Positions 19,750 to 26,572 of a stretch of DNA of 26,572 nucleotides are shown here, in pieces. Every line of letters starts with the position of its first letter. The stretch's first letter is position 1. The stretch lies in IMG/VR virus record IMGVR_UViG_3300025102_000239, positions 1 through 26,572 of that record; one strand, 5' to 3'. Source of the DNA: a virus. The position numbers were made by a program, and so were the translations under genes. The notes below the pieces were generated by a model. It saw only the letters and a program-made list of their open reading frames with translations. It had not been told where the DNA came from and searched no databases.

Positions 19750-19842
19750 TAATATATATAATATATATAATATAATATATATATAATATTAATATATATA
19801 TATACTTAAAATATATATATTAGTATATACTATATTTTGAGA
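19750..19842. repeat. AT-only tract A, copy 2
   Basis: Over 80 nearly pure A/T bases between the divergent 103-aa gene and terL. It includes at least 35 nt (19768-19802) identical to the tract at 7343. It likely contains or supports divergent promoters; TATACT and TATATT boxes occur but cannot be ranked. Confidence 0.8.
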
Positions 19843-19868
19843 TAGAAATTCTCCCTTATCTGTCTCTT

Positions 19869-19903
19869 GGTAGGTGGGCAACCCCACCCTTAGCCTGCCT
19901 ACC
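19869..19903 (+). promoter_or_regulatory. Structured leader of terL
   Basis: Two mutually exclusive stems: GGTGGG/CCCACC (19873-19878/19883-19888, 4-nt loop) and GGTAGG/CCTACC (19869-19874/19898-19903). They share GG at 19873-19874, so only one can form fully at a time. It is 17 nt upstream of the terL ATG and its GGAG. A possible attenuator or translational switch. Confidence 0.4.
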
Positions 19904-19920
19904 TTACAAACGGAGAAAAG

Positions 19921-21414
19921 ATGCAGAAACTTGCTGCAATGAAAGATAAGATATCCCAGTTACCTGTAGAGCAGCAGGTAGAACTACTGGATCTTCTGGC
20001 AGAACTAGAGGAAGTAGAAAACAAATCTGCTTCCAAAGATGACTTCATCAGCTTCGTAAGAATGATGTGGCCTAGTTTTATATCAGGCACTCACCATCAA
20101 AAGATGGCTGATGCTTTCGAGAGAGTAGCCAAGGGTGAACTAAAGCGTTTAATCATCAACATGCCACCCCGACATACCAAGTCAGAGTTTGCTTCTTATC
20201 TTTTGCCTGCATGGTTTCTTGGAAAGTATCCAGAAAAGAAAGTTATTCAAACGGCACACACAGCAGAACTTGCGGTGGGATTTGGTCGTAAGGTTAGAAA
20301 CCTGATACAATCAGAAGACTTCCAGAAAGTTTTTAGTGGCATTACCCTGTCATCAGACTCCAAAGCTGCGGGCAGGTGGAACACAAACAAGCGCGGTGAT
20401 TACTTTGCGATTGGTGTTGGCGGTGCGGTTACAGGTAAAGGTGCAGATCTTTTGATCATAGATGACCCTCACAGCGAACAGGACGCGCAACAAGGGCAGT
20501 TTAACGCTGATGTCTACGACAGAGTATACGAATGGTACACATCAGGCCCACGGCAGCGTCTACAGCCAGGAGGAGCTATCATTGTTGTGATGACCAGATG
20601 GTCTAAGAAGGATCTCACTGGTCAGATTCTACAATCAACATCAGACAGACAGGGAATGGATGACTGGGAAGTGATAGAGTTTCCTGCGATCATGCCATCA
20701 GGCAAGCCGTTATGGCCTGAGTTCTGGTCTCAAGATGAACTAGATGCACTAAAAGCAGAACTTCCTGTATCGAAATGGTCAGCCCAGTATCAACAAGACC
20801 CCACATCTGAGGAAGGTGCTCTCATCAAACGAGAGTGGTGGCAGGAATGGGAGAACGATAGACCGCCACCGTGTGAGGCTATCATACAATCTTGGGATAC
20901 AGCGTTTCTTAAAACCCAAAGATCAGACTACAGTGCCTGTACAACATGGGGTGTGTTCTACATTGAGGGTCAGCCTAATGTAATTTTGCTTGATGCCTAC
21001 AAAGAAAAGCTAGAGTTCCCTGAATTGAAACGCGCAGCATACGATAAGTACCAAGAGTTTGAACCTGATCAGATGATTGTGGAGAAGAAAGCCTCTGGTG
21101 CACCCCTGATATTTGAGCTTAGAGCTATGGGTATTCCAGTAACAGAGTTTACACCTTCGCGTGGACAAGATAAGATTGCTAGAGTAAATGCAGTAACAGA
21201 CCTATTCGCAAGCGGCTCAATATGGTATCTTCCTACTAGATGGTCGGAAGAAGTGATTGAAGAGTGTGCATCATTTCCTTCTGGGGATCATGATGATTTA
21301 GTGGACTCCACCACACAAGCTCTGCTAAGGTTCAGGCAAGGCGGTTGGGTGAGAGCCGAAATGGATGACTGGGATGACGAGCCAAAATATCAAAGACCAG
21401 TCGAGTATTACTAG
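19921..21414 (+). CDS. terL: Terminase large subunit
   Basis: A 497-residue protein. ATPase: MPPRHTKSE (81-89) as the Walker A equivalent, LLIIDDPH (177-184) as Walker B with the catalytic acid, and MTRWS (224-228) as motif III. Nuclease: SWDTAF (D326), VEKKASG (E388) and the DHDDLVDS box (456-463), the three acidic positions of the RNase H-like headful/cos nuclease. The motor packages DNA through the portal, the next gene, 9 nt downstream. Start has CGGAGAAAAG. An N-terminal helical region of about 40 residues (LPVEQQVELLDLLAELEEVE) may bind TerS. All key residues are intact. Confidence 0.95.
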   Translation: MQKLAAMKDKISQLPVEQQVELLDLLAELEEVENKSASKDDFISFVRMMWPSFISGTHHQKMADAFERVAKGELKRLIINMPPRHTKSEFASYLLPAWFLGKYPEKKVIQTAHTAELAVGFGRKVRNLIQSEDFQKVFSGITLSSDSKAAGRWNTNKRGDYFAIGVGGAVTGKGADLLIIDDPHSEQDAQQGQFNADVYDRVYEWYTSGPRQRLQPGGAIIVVMTRWSKKDLTGQILQSTSDRQGMDDWEVIEFPAIMPSGKPLWPEFWSQDELDALKAELPVSKWSAQYQQDPTSEEGALIKREWWQEWENDRPPPCEAIIQSWDTAFLKTQRSDYSACTTWGVFYIEGQPNVILLDAYKEKLEFPELKRAAYDKYQEFEPDQMIVEKKASGAPLIFELRAMGIPVTEFTPSRGQDKIARVNAVTDLFASGSIWYLPTRWSEEVIEECASFPSGDHDDLVDSTTQALLRFRQGGWVRAEMDDWDDEPKYQRPVEYY

Positions 21415-21423
21415 GAGATAGTC

Positions 21424-23868
21424 ATGGCTATTGAAAAGCAAATGGAACCTTCGGATCTAGAAATCGAAGAAACGGATGCTGAAAATATTGAAGTAGAGAT
21501 TATAAATCCTGATGCTGTATCGATAGATACTGGTGACGGTGGTGTGATCATAGACTTTGAAGGGGACATAAGCGAAAGCATTACAGGCCCAGATCATGAC
21601 GCAAACCTAGCTGAGTTTATCGATGAATCTGAATTACAATCATTGGCATCTGAACTTGTAGGAGAATTTAATTCTGATCGTGAGTCTAGAAAAGACTGGG
21701 CAAGAGCCTACGTTAAAGGATTAGATCTTCTTGGGATGAAGATAGAAGAACGTAGCCAACCGTGGCAAGGGGCATCTGGTGTGTTCCATCCAGTTCTTAC
21801 AGAGGCCGTTGTGAGGTTTCAGGCACAGGCAATGGGTGAGTTATTCCCTGCGTCTGGGCCAGTAAGAACCAAGATTATGGGTAAATTAACCCCAGAAAAG
21901 ACAGATCAGGCAGACAGAATAGAGACAGAAATGAACTATCTTCTGACTGAAGAGATGACGGAATACCGTGATGAGACAGAGCAAATGCTCTTTAAGCTAC
22001 CGCTTGCAGGGTCTGCTTTCAAAAAGGTTTACTATGATCCGTTAGAAGATAGACCTGTAGCTATGTTTGTTCCCGCAGAAGACTTTGTTGCTTCCTATGG
22101 TGCATCAGATCTGGCTTCTTGTCCTAGATATACACACATCATGAAGAAGACGGCTAACGAAATCCTAGAGTTACAGGTTGCAGGGTTTTACAAGAAAGTA
22201 GACATTCCTGATCCAGAGCCAGACTTTTCAGACATACAGGAAAAATATGATGAGCTTGATGGTGAGAGCGCAGTAATAGAAGATGATGATCGTCATACAA
22301 TTCTAGAGATGCATGTTACCATGAACATGCCAGATGAGTTCGATGATCCAGATGGAATAGCCAGACCTTACGTTGTAACGATTGATAAGTCTTCAAAAGA
22401 AGTATTGGCGATAAGAAAAAACTGGTATCAGGAAGATGAAAAGAAAAAGAAAAGATTACATTTCGTACATTACAAATACCTACCTGGATTGGGTTTCTAC
22501 GGCACAGGTCTTATCCATCTCATTGGTGGATTGGCTAAGTCAGCGACTTCGATCCTTCGCCAACTTATTGATGCGGGTACATTATCTAATTTGCCTGCGG
22601 GTCTTAAAGCTCGCGGTCTCCGCATTAAAGGTGATGACACTCCGCTTATGCCAGGTGAGTTCAGGGACGTGGATGTTCCAGGTGGTGCGATACGGGATTC
22701 AATTACGTTCATCCCTTACAAAGAGCCATCAGGCGTTCTATACTCGTTACTTGGCAACATTGTCGAAGAAGGACGTAGGATAGGTTCAGTTGCTGATATA
22801 CAGGTTGGAGACACAAATGCTCAAGCACCTGTAGGCACAACGCTCGCTCTAATGGAACGCAGCATGAAAGTTATGTCTGGTGTGCAAGCTCGTATGCATG
22901 CAGCCATGAAGAACGAACTACGCCTGCTGTCAAAGATCATACGCGATTACATGCCATCAGAATATGCTTATGAAATGGATGGTGACTTTGACAGACAAAA
23001 AGACTTTGATGCACGAGTAGATGTTATACCTGTTTCAGATCCTAACGCTGCAACAATGGCTCAAAGAATCATGCAGTATCAGGCAGCTTTGCAGCTATCT
23101 CAACAAGCGCCTCAGCTATACGACATGGGCAAGTTGCACCGTCAGATGCTAGAAGTGTTGGGGATACAGGATGCAAGCGATATTGTTAAACTACCTGATG
23201 ATATTAAACCTGCTGATCCTGTTACAGAAAACATGATGATGCTCAAGCAAGAGCCAACTAAGGCATTCAAGTATCAAGATCATGAAGCACACATAGCAGT
23301 TCACATGGGCGCTATAGAAGATCCTAAGATGCGAGAGCTTGTAGGGCAGTCACCGTTTGCACAAGCTATTGGTGCGGCTATGGCAGCGCATGTTACAGAA
23401 CATGTTGCGTTCCAGTATAGACGTGAGATGGAAAAGATGCTTGGTGTCGAGTTGCCAAACGAAGATCAGCCACTACCAGAAGATGTAGAGGTGGAGATCT
23501 CAAGGCTTGCAAAAGAAGCAGCAGAGAAACTGTTGCAAAAAGGTCAAGCAGAAGCTCAACAACAGCAAATGCAACAACAACAACAAGATCCTGTTGTACA
23601 AATGCAACAAGCAGAACTTCAAATTAAGCAAAAAGAACTAGAGCACAAGATCCAAATGGATACGCAGAAGTTGCAGCTTGATGCGATGGCAAAAAGTTCA
23701 AATGCACAAATTCAACAAGAACGTATTTCCGCTGAGAACCAACGTGAGGGTGCACGTCTTGGCGTAAAACTAGCCACCGATCTGGATAAATCACAACGTG
23801 AAGACCAGAAAGAGGGCGCAAAACTAGGTATTGAAATAGCTAAGGAGCTTGTAAAGGGAGATGAGTGA
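21424..23868 (+). CDS. Portal protein (long, P22-like size)
   Basis: An 814-residue protein following terL, with AGGAGATAGTC before the ATG. An acidic N-terminal extension (about 1-70) precedes the core (WARAYVKGLDLLGMKIEERS, PWQGASGVFHPVLTEAVVRF, LPLAGSAFKKVYYDP, SVADIQVGDTNAQAPVGTT), typical of long portals of podovirus-like phages. After about residue 690 there is a Q-rich, coiled-coil tail (AEAQQQQMQQQQQDPVVQM, KQKELEHKIQ), probably the barrel or crown inside the head. The dodecameric portal is the DNA channel and the base for the motor. The family is clear from position, size and core pattern. The gene overlaps the next start by 8 nt. Confidence 0.88.
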   Translation: MAIEKQMEPSDLEIEETDAENIEVEIINPDAVSIDTGDGGVIIDFEGDISESITGPDHDANLAEFIDESELQSLASELVGEFNSDRESRKDWARAYVKGLDLLGMKIEERSQPWQGASGVFHPVLTEAVVRFQAQAMGELFPASGPVRTKIMGKLTPEKTDQADRIETEMNYLLTEEMTEYRDETEQMLFKLPLAGSAFKKVYYDPLEDRPVAMFVPAEDFVASYGASDLASCPRYTHIMKKTANEILELQVAGFYKKVDIPDPEPDFSDIQEKYDELDGESAVIEDDDRHTILEMHVTMNMPDEFDDPDGIARPYVVTIDKSSKEVLAIRKNWYQEDEKKKKRLHFVHYKYLPGLGFYGTGLIHLIGGLAKSATSILRQLIDAGTLSNLPAGLKARGLRIKGDDTPLMPGEFRDVDVPGGAIRDSITFIPYKEPSGVLYSLLGNIVEEGRRIGSVADIQVGDTNAQAPVGTTLALMERSMKVMSGVQARMHAAMKNELRLLSKIIRDYMPSEYAYEMDGDFDRQKDFDARVDVIPVSDPNAATMAQRIMQYQAALQLSQQAPQLYDMGKLHRQMLEVLGIQDASDIVKLPDDIKPADPVTENMMMLKQEPTKAFKYQDHEAHIAVHMGAIEDPKMRELVGQSPFAQAIGAAMAAHVTEHVAFQYRREMEKMLGVELPNEDQPLPEDVEVEISRLAKEAAEKLLQKGQAEAQQQQMQQQQQDPVVQMQQAELQIKQKELEHKIQMDTQKLQLDAMAKSSNAQIQQERISAENQREGARLGVKLATDLDKSQREDQKEGAKLGIEIAKELVKGDE

Positions 23869-24049
23869 TAGTGTGTTTTCGCTGTTAGGGCGAAAGCTTG
23901 ACGAGTATGAAGAAGATATTAAGACATATCTTGCATCTGGTCAGGCAGAAGATCTTGGTTCGTATAATCGTTTGGTCGGTAGATGTGATCTAGTAAAAAT
24001 TATACGACAAGATTTAGAGGATATAGAAAAAAGATATATTGAAAGTTAA
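23861..24049 (+). CDS. Small head-module protein, 62 aa
   Basis: An acidic helical protein (FSLLGRKLDEYEEDIKTYLA, SGQAEDLGSYNRLVGRCDLV, IIRQDLEDIEKRYIES). It overlaps the portal stop by 8 nt, so it is translationally coupled. Small helical proteins in this position are common in head modules, but no function is known to me. It could be a portal or scaffold partner. The helix-loop-helix pattern is clear. Confidence 0.72.
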   Translation: MSDSVFSLLGRKLDEYEEDIKTYLASGQAEDLGSYNRLVGRCDLVKIIRQDLEDIEKRYIES

Positions 24050-24084
24050 AAATTTTTTTACTATTGTCCAAATCAGGGAGTATT

Positions 24085-24098
24085 CGTGGATGTCCACG
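24085..24098. other. Short intergenic inverted repeat
   Basis: CGTGGA-TG-TCCACG in the 90-bp gap between the 62-aa gene and the co-chaperonin gene. The only other element seen in this gap is an AAGG ribosome site before ATG 24140. Confidence 0.4.
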
Positions 24099-24139
24099 CA
24101 AGGTGACTGTGAACCTTTAAATCACTGCAAGGTATTGAA

Positions 24140-24508
24140 ATGTATACAGGAAATACGACTACAGAAGAAAAGGTAGCTACTAAACTGCCACAGCCAAAAG
24201 GATACAAGATTCTTATTGGCGTACCAGAAATCAGCGACAAGACAGACGGTGGGGTGTTTATGCCTGATGGCCTTAAAGCATCAGAAGAGACTGCTTCTAT
24301 TATTGGTTTTGTTATGGAGCTAGGCGCAGATGCCTACGCTGATAAAGAAAAATTTCCACATGGATCGTACTGCAAGAAGGGAGACTTCGTAATCTTTCGA
24401 TCTTACTCAGGCACTCGATTTAAAGTACATGGGAAAGAGTTTCGTCTTATTAACGATGACACTGTGGAAGCAGTTGTGGAAGATCCAAGGGGGTATTCAA
24501 GAGCATGA
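24140..24508 (+). CDS. GroES-like co-chaperonin
   Basis: A 122-residue protein. KLPQPKGYKILIGVPEI (15-31) is the first barrel strand. Residues 31-52, with TDGGVFMPDGL, are the likely mobile loop region. Then IIGFVMELGADAY, GSYCKKGDFVIFRSYSGTRF and HGKEFRLINDDTVEAVV complete the GroES/cpn10 barrel. Phage co-chaperonins such as T4 gp31 replace host GroES to fold the capsid protein in GroEL. Its place between portal and scaffold genes fits capsid folding. Length is slightly above host GroES. It ends in an ATGA overlap with the scaffold gene. Confidence 0.85.
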   Translation: MYTGNTTTEEKVATKLPQPKGYKILIGVPEISDKTDGGVFMPDGLKASEETASIIGFVMELGADAYADKEKFPHGSYCKKGDFVIFRSYSGTRFKVHGKEFRLINDDTVEAVVEDPRGYSRA

Positions 24509-25479
24509 ATAATCGAGCGCAACAAGAAGAGTATGAAGATGATTTTACTGAAGATCAAAATGTTCAGGAAGATCAAGTTGATCAGGAGGATGATGGCTTT
24601 GAAATAGAAGTTGTTGACGATACTCCAGAGCAAGACAGAGGAAAACCCAGAAGATCTGATGGTAGTGAGCCACAGATTCCTGATGATGATGAAATAGAAA
24701 ACTATAATGAGAATGTTCAGAAACGCATTAAACAATTAAAGTTTGAGTATCATGAGGAACGAAGAGCAAAAGAAGAAGCAGGTCGTCTTCAGGATGAGGC
24801 TTTGCGTTATGCAGAGCAAATCAAACAGGAGAACGATAAGCTCAAGAGAACCATCAATGATGGTGAGGTAGTTCTAGTCAATCAAGCCAAAGGTCGGGTA
24901 GACGCACAGCTAGAGAAGGCTAGGACTGCTTACAAGTCAGCGTATGAAACTGGTGACTCTGATGCTCTTATCGAAGCTCAAGAAGCAATAGCAAAGCTTA
25001 GTGTAGAAAAGGATAAGTATGATTCATACAAGCCTAGACCTGCGCCTAAGCCTGCGCCAGAACCACAGTACCAACAGCAGAATATGCAGCCTCGAAAACC
25101 CAGTCAAATGGGTGTGGAGTGGTCAGAAGACAACCCTTGGTTTGGGGAGTGGAGCAAAGACTACGATCCTGAAATGACAGGGTATGCATTTGGCGTTCAT
25201 GAAAAACTTGTAAAAAGTGGTATTGCGCCAGACACTGAAGAGTACTATAATGAAATTGATGATGCGATGCGTCGTGTCTTCCCAGATGAGTTTGACGATG
25301 AGCCTTTTGAGGAATTAGCACCTCAACGTCAGACAGGCAACGTGGTTGCCCCTGCCGCTAGAAGCGGTAAAAAACCACGCAAAGTGCAACTGACCTCAAC
25401 GCAGGTTTCTCTCGCCAAGAGACTTGGTCTGACAAATGAACAATATGCGGCGCAATTAATGAAGGAAGTGAAAAGATGA
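24505..25479 (+). CDS. Capsid scaffolding protein
   Basis: A 324-residue, highly charged protein with an acidic disordered N-terminus (to about residue 65), a long coiled coil (about 70-170: KRIKQLKFEYHEERRAKEEA, RYAEQIKQENDKLKRTINDG), a Pro/Gln linker, and a C-terminal HTH-like basic tail (STQVSLAKRLGLTNEQYAAQ, ending MKEVKR) that would bind the capsid shell. This composition, and its position between portal and capsid genes, are typical of scaffolds. Linked by ATGA overlaps at both ends. Scaffold identity rests on layout rather than a sequence motif. Confidence 0.8.
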   Translation: MNNRAQQEEYEDDFTEDQNVQEDQVDQEDDGFEIEVVDDTPEQDRGKPRRSDGSEPQIPDDDEIENYNENVQKRIKQLKFEYHEERRAKEEAGRLQDEALRYAEQIKQENDKLKRTINDGEVVLVNQAKGRVDAQLEKARTAYKSAYETGDSDALIEAQEAIAKLSVEKDKYDSYKPRPAPKPAPEPQYQQQNMQPRKPSQMGVEWSEDNPWFGEWSKDYDPEMTGYAFGVHEKLVKSGIAPDTEEYYNEIDDAMRRVFPDEFDDEPFEELAPQRQTGNVVAPAARSGKKPRKVQLTSTQVSLAKRLGLTNEQYAAQLMKEVKR

Positions 25480-25919
25480 CGAACCGAAACTCACGCAACA
25501 CAGAGACTCGTGACGAGTCAAAACGTAAGGTGACATGGGAAAGACCTTCGGCGTTACCAATCCCCGAACCTAGAAACGGTATTGAATACCGATGGGTTCG
25601 CACATCAACACTTGGGAATAGTGACAATACGAATGTTTCTTCTAGATTTCGTGAGGGATGGACACCTGTTCGTAAAGATGATCACCCAAACCTTCAAGTT
25701 GTGTCTGATATCGATTCTCGATTTACAGACAATATTGAGGTCGGTGGATTGCTGCTATGTCAGAATGATGCCGAAAATGTGCAAGCTAGACGTGATGCAC
25801 AGCAAAGACAGGCCGAAGGCCAAATGGATGCTGTGGATAATAGCTACTTGCGTAACTCAGACCCTCGTATGCCCGTTCTAAATCCAGAGCGAAGCACACG
25901 ATCTTCGTTTGGCAAGTGA
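25476..25919 (+). CDS. Hypothetical head-module protein, 147 aa
   Basis: Basic N-terminus, then a strand-rich core (GIEYRWVRTSTLGNSDNTNV, SSRFREGWTPVRKDDHPNLQ, IEVGGLLLCQND), a helix rich in Q and R (AENVQARRDAQQRQAEGQMD) and a tail. I recall similar genes between scaffold and capsid in marine phages, with no assigned role; a minor capsid, head-completion or RNA-binding role is possible. ATGA overlap with the scaffold gene. Confidence 0.72.
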   Translation: MTNRNSRNTETRDESKRKVTWERPSALPIPEPRNGIEYRWVRTSTLGNSDNTNVSSRFREGWTPVRKDDHPNLQVVSDIDSRFTDNIEVGGLLLCQNDAENVQARRDAQQRQAEGQMDAVDNSYLRNSDPRMPVLNPERSTRSSFGK

Positions 25920-25967
25920 CTCGAAAGGGTAGCTTGTCGTAATTTTAAACTTTTAGGAGTATGAGAC

Positions 25968-26572
25968 ATGGCTACTACAGCAGCTCCCTACGGTCTACGT
26001 CCGATCAGACGATCAGACGGAATGCCGTATGCAGGTTCTACGAACCAATATCTCATCGATCCCGCAGGTGAGGCCACTAATCTATTTTATGGTCAAGCTG
26101 TTATAATCGGGGCAGATGGGTACATTGCGTTGGCTACAGGTTCAGGTGCAGACCTAACCTCCAATAGCATTTCAGGCACTTCAGGCGTTGGCGCAATAGG
26201 CGTTTTCGTTGGTTGTGAATACGTTAACTCTTCAGGTCAAGTGATACAGGATCAGCATTATCCATCTGGTACAGCCAATGGTGGTGCTATTAAAGCCTAT
26301 GTGATTGATGATCCAAATGTACTGTTCCAAGCGCAGCTTGATGGTACAGGTGCTCAAACAATCATTGGCACAAACACATTCTTTGCGGCAGCGCAGAGTA
26401 CCTCAACAGGCAATACCTCAACAGGTAACTCTACGTCAGCATTGGATGCTACTGTAAAAACGGCTGCGGCAGCATTCCGCATCGTTTCTCACGTGTCAGA
26501 TCCAAGTGATGCATTCCCAGATGTTCTTGTTAAGTTCAATCCAGGTGCTCACCAAATGACAAATAATGTTGG
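25968..26572 (+). CDS. Capsid/head structural protein (3' partial)
   Basis: Starts at ATG 25968, with AGGAG 8 nt upstream. 201 full codons are visible before the window ends. MATTAAPYGLRPIRRSDGMP followed by YAGSTNQYLIDPAGEA is like the N-termini of head structural proteins annotated in marine phages. A strand-rich, Gly/Ser/Thr-rich body follows, with the tandem repeat TSTGN-TSTGN (codons 145-154). Position after the scaffold suggests the major capsid or the main decoration protein; no HK97-fold motif can be judged from this part. Confidence 0.7.
   Translation, partial: MATTAAPYGLRPIRRSDGMPYAGSTNQYLIDPAGEATNLFYGQAVIIGADGYIALATGSGADLTSNSISGTSGVGAIGVFVGCEYVNSSGQVIQDQHYPSGTANGGAIKAYVIDDPNVLFQAQLDGTGAQTIIGTNTFFAAAQSTSTGNTSTGNSTSALDATVKTAAAAFRIVSHVSDPSDAFPDVLVKFNPGAHQMTNNV

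Noticed and set aside
24403-24735. A hydrophobic 110-codon minus frame opposite the GroES and scaffold genes
   Set aside because: Ile/Leu-rich only because it is the complement of acidic codons in the scaffold gene; both + strand genes are well supported.
1-26572. CRISPR array, insertion sequence, integrase or reverse-transcriptase (DGR) cassette
   Set aside because: No regular spaced repeats, transposase or RT motifs, or template/variable repeat pairs were seen.

Overview
The window is a segment of a tailed double-stranded DNA phage genome (Caudoviricetes), or a cryptic prophage very like one. Evidence for this is a contiguous head module on the + strand (large terminase, 814-codon portal, small linker gene, GroES-like co-chaperonin, scaffold, small structural gene, capsid gene cut by the window end), a small terminase gene, a T7 gp4/Twinkle-type primase-helicase, a phage recombination cassette and a large polyvalent (LPD38-type) protein cut by the window start. 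AT-leaning composition and several of the families resemble pelagic marine phage metagenomes. Shine-Dalgarno sites (AGGAG) and a sigma70-like promoter fit a bacterial, probably proteobacterial, host, but the host cannot be fixed from the sequence. No integrase, repressor, DNA polymerase, lysin, tRNA gene or CRISPR array is visible here.

Layout: (1) 1-3420 (+), the 3' part of a polyvalent protein. (2) 3422-6856 (-), a recombination/replication operon in transcription order: RecB/Cas4-like exonuclease, DUF1071/Sak3-like annealing protein, SSB-like protein with an acidic tip, HNH protein, zinc-finger protein, unknown protein, AlpA-like HTH protein, PD-(D/E)XK-like protein. A divergent region at 6857-6928 separates it from (3) 6929-9405 (+): RusA resolvase, primase-helicase and a small gene, ending in a structured RNA and two back-to-back terminators at 9484-9552. 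(4) 9608-17004 (-), a long run of mostly small unknown genes around a MoxR AAA+ ATPase and a VWA/metallopeptidase protein. Many of its neighbours are coupled by TAATG or ATGA overlaps, and it is punctuated by intercistronic hairpins. (5) 17005-18340, terS flanked by two low-coding regions with repeats and C-rich DNA that could hold the packaging site. (6) 18341-19738 (-), an inverted block with a tail-assembly-chaperone-like gene, a holin-like gene, a one-TM protein and two tiny genes, wedged between terS and terL. (7) 19921-26572 (+), the head module.

How the genes work together: exonuclease, annealing protein, SSB-like protein, HNH protein and RusA form a complete homologous-recombination set next to the helicase. 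The helicase and the SSB-like protein end in nearly the same acidic-aromatic peptide (DDPLPF and DDEIPF), which suggests a common docking partner. TerS/TerL, portal, scaffold and capsid build and fill the head, and the co-chaperonin probably helps fold a head protein.

The most unusual features are: a 14-bp palindrome, consensus AGTTCAATTGAACT, found at seven gene boundaries; a nested-stem RNA with its own terminator at 9414-9511; two nearly identical AT-only tracts 12 kb apart; and the MoxR-VWA pair. Several starts given here are internal to the longest ORFs, because the better ribosome binding site lies there. Ten genes or sites are too short for ordinary gene calling and were read directly.
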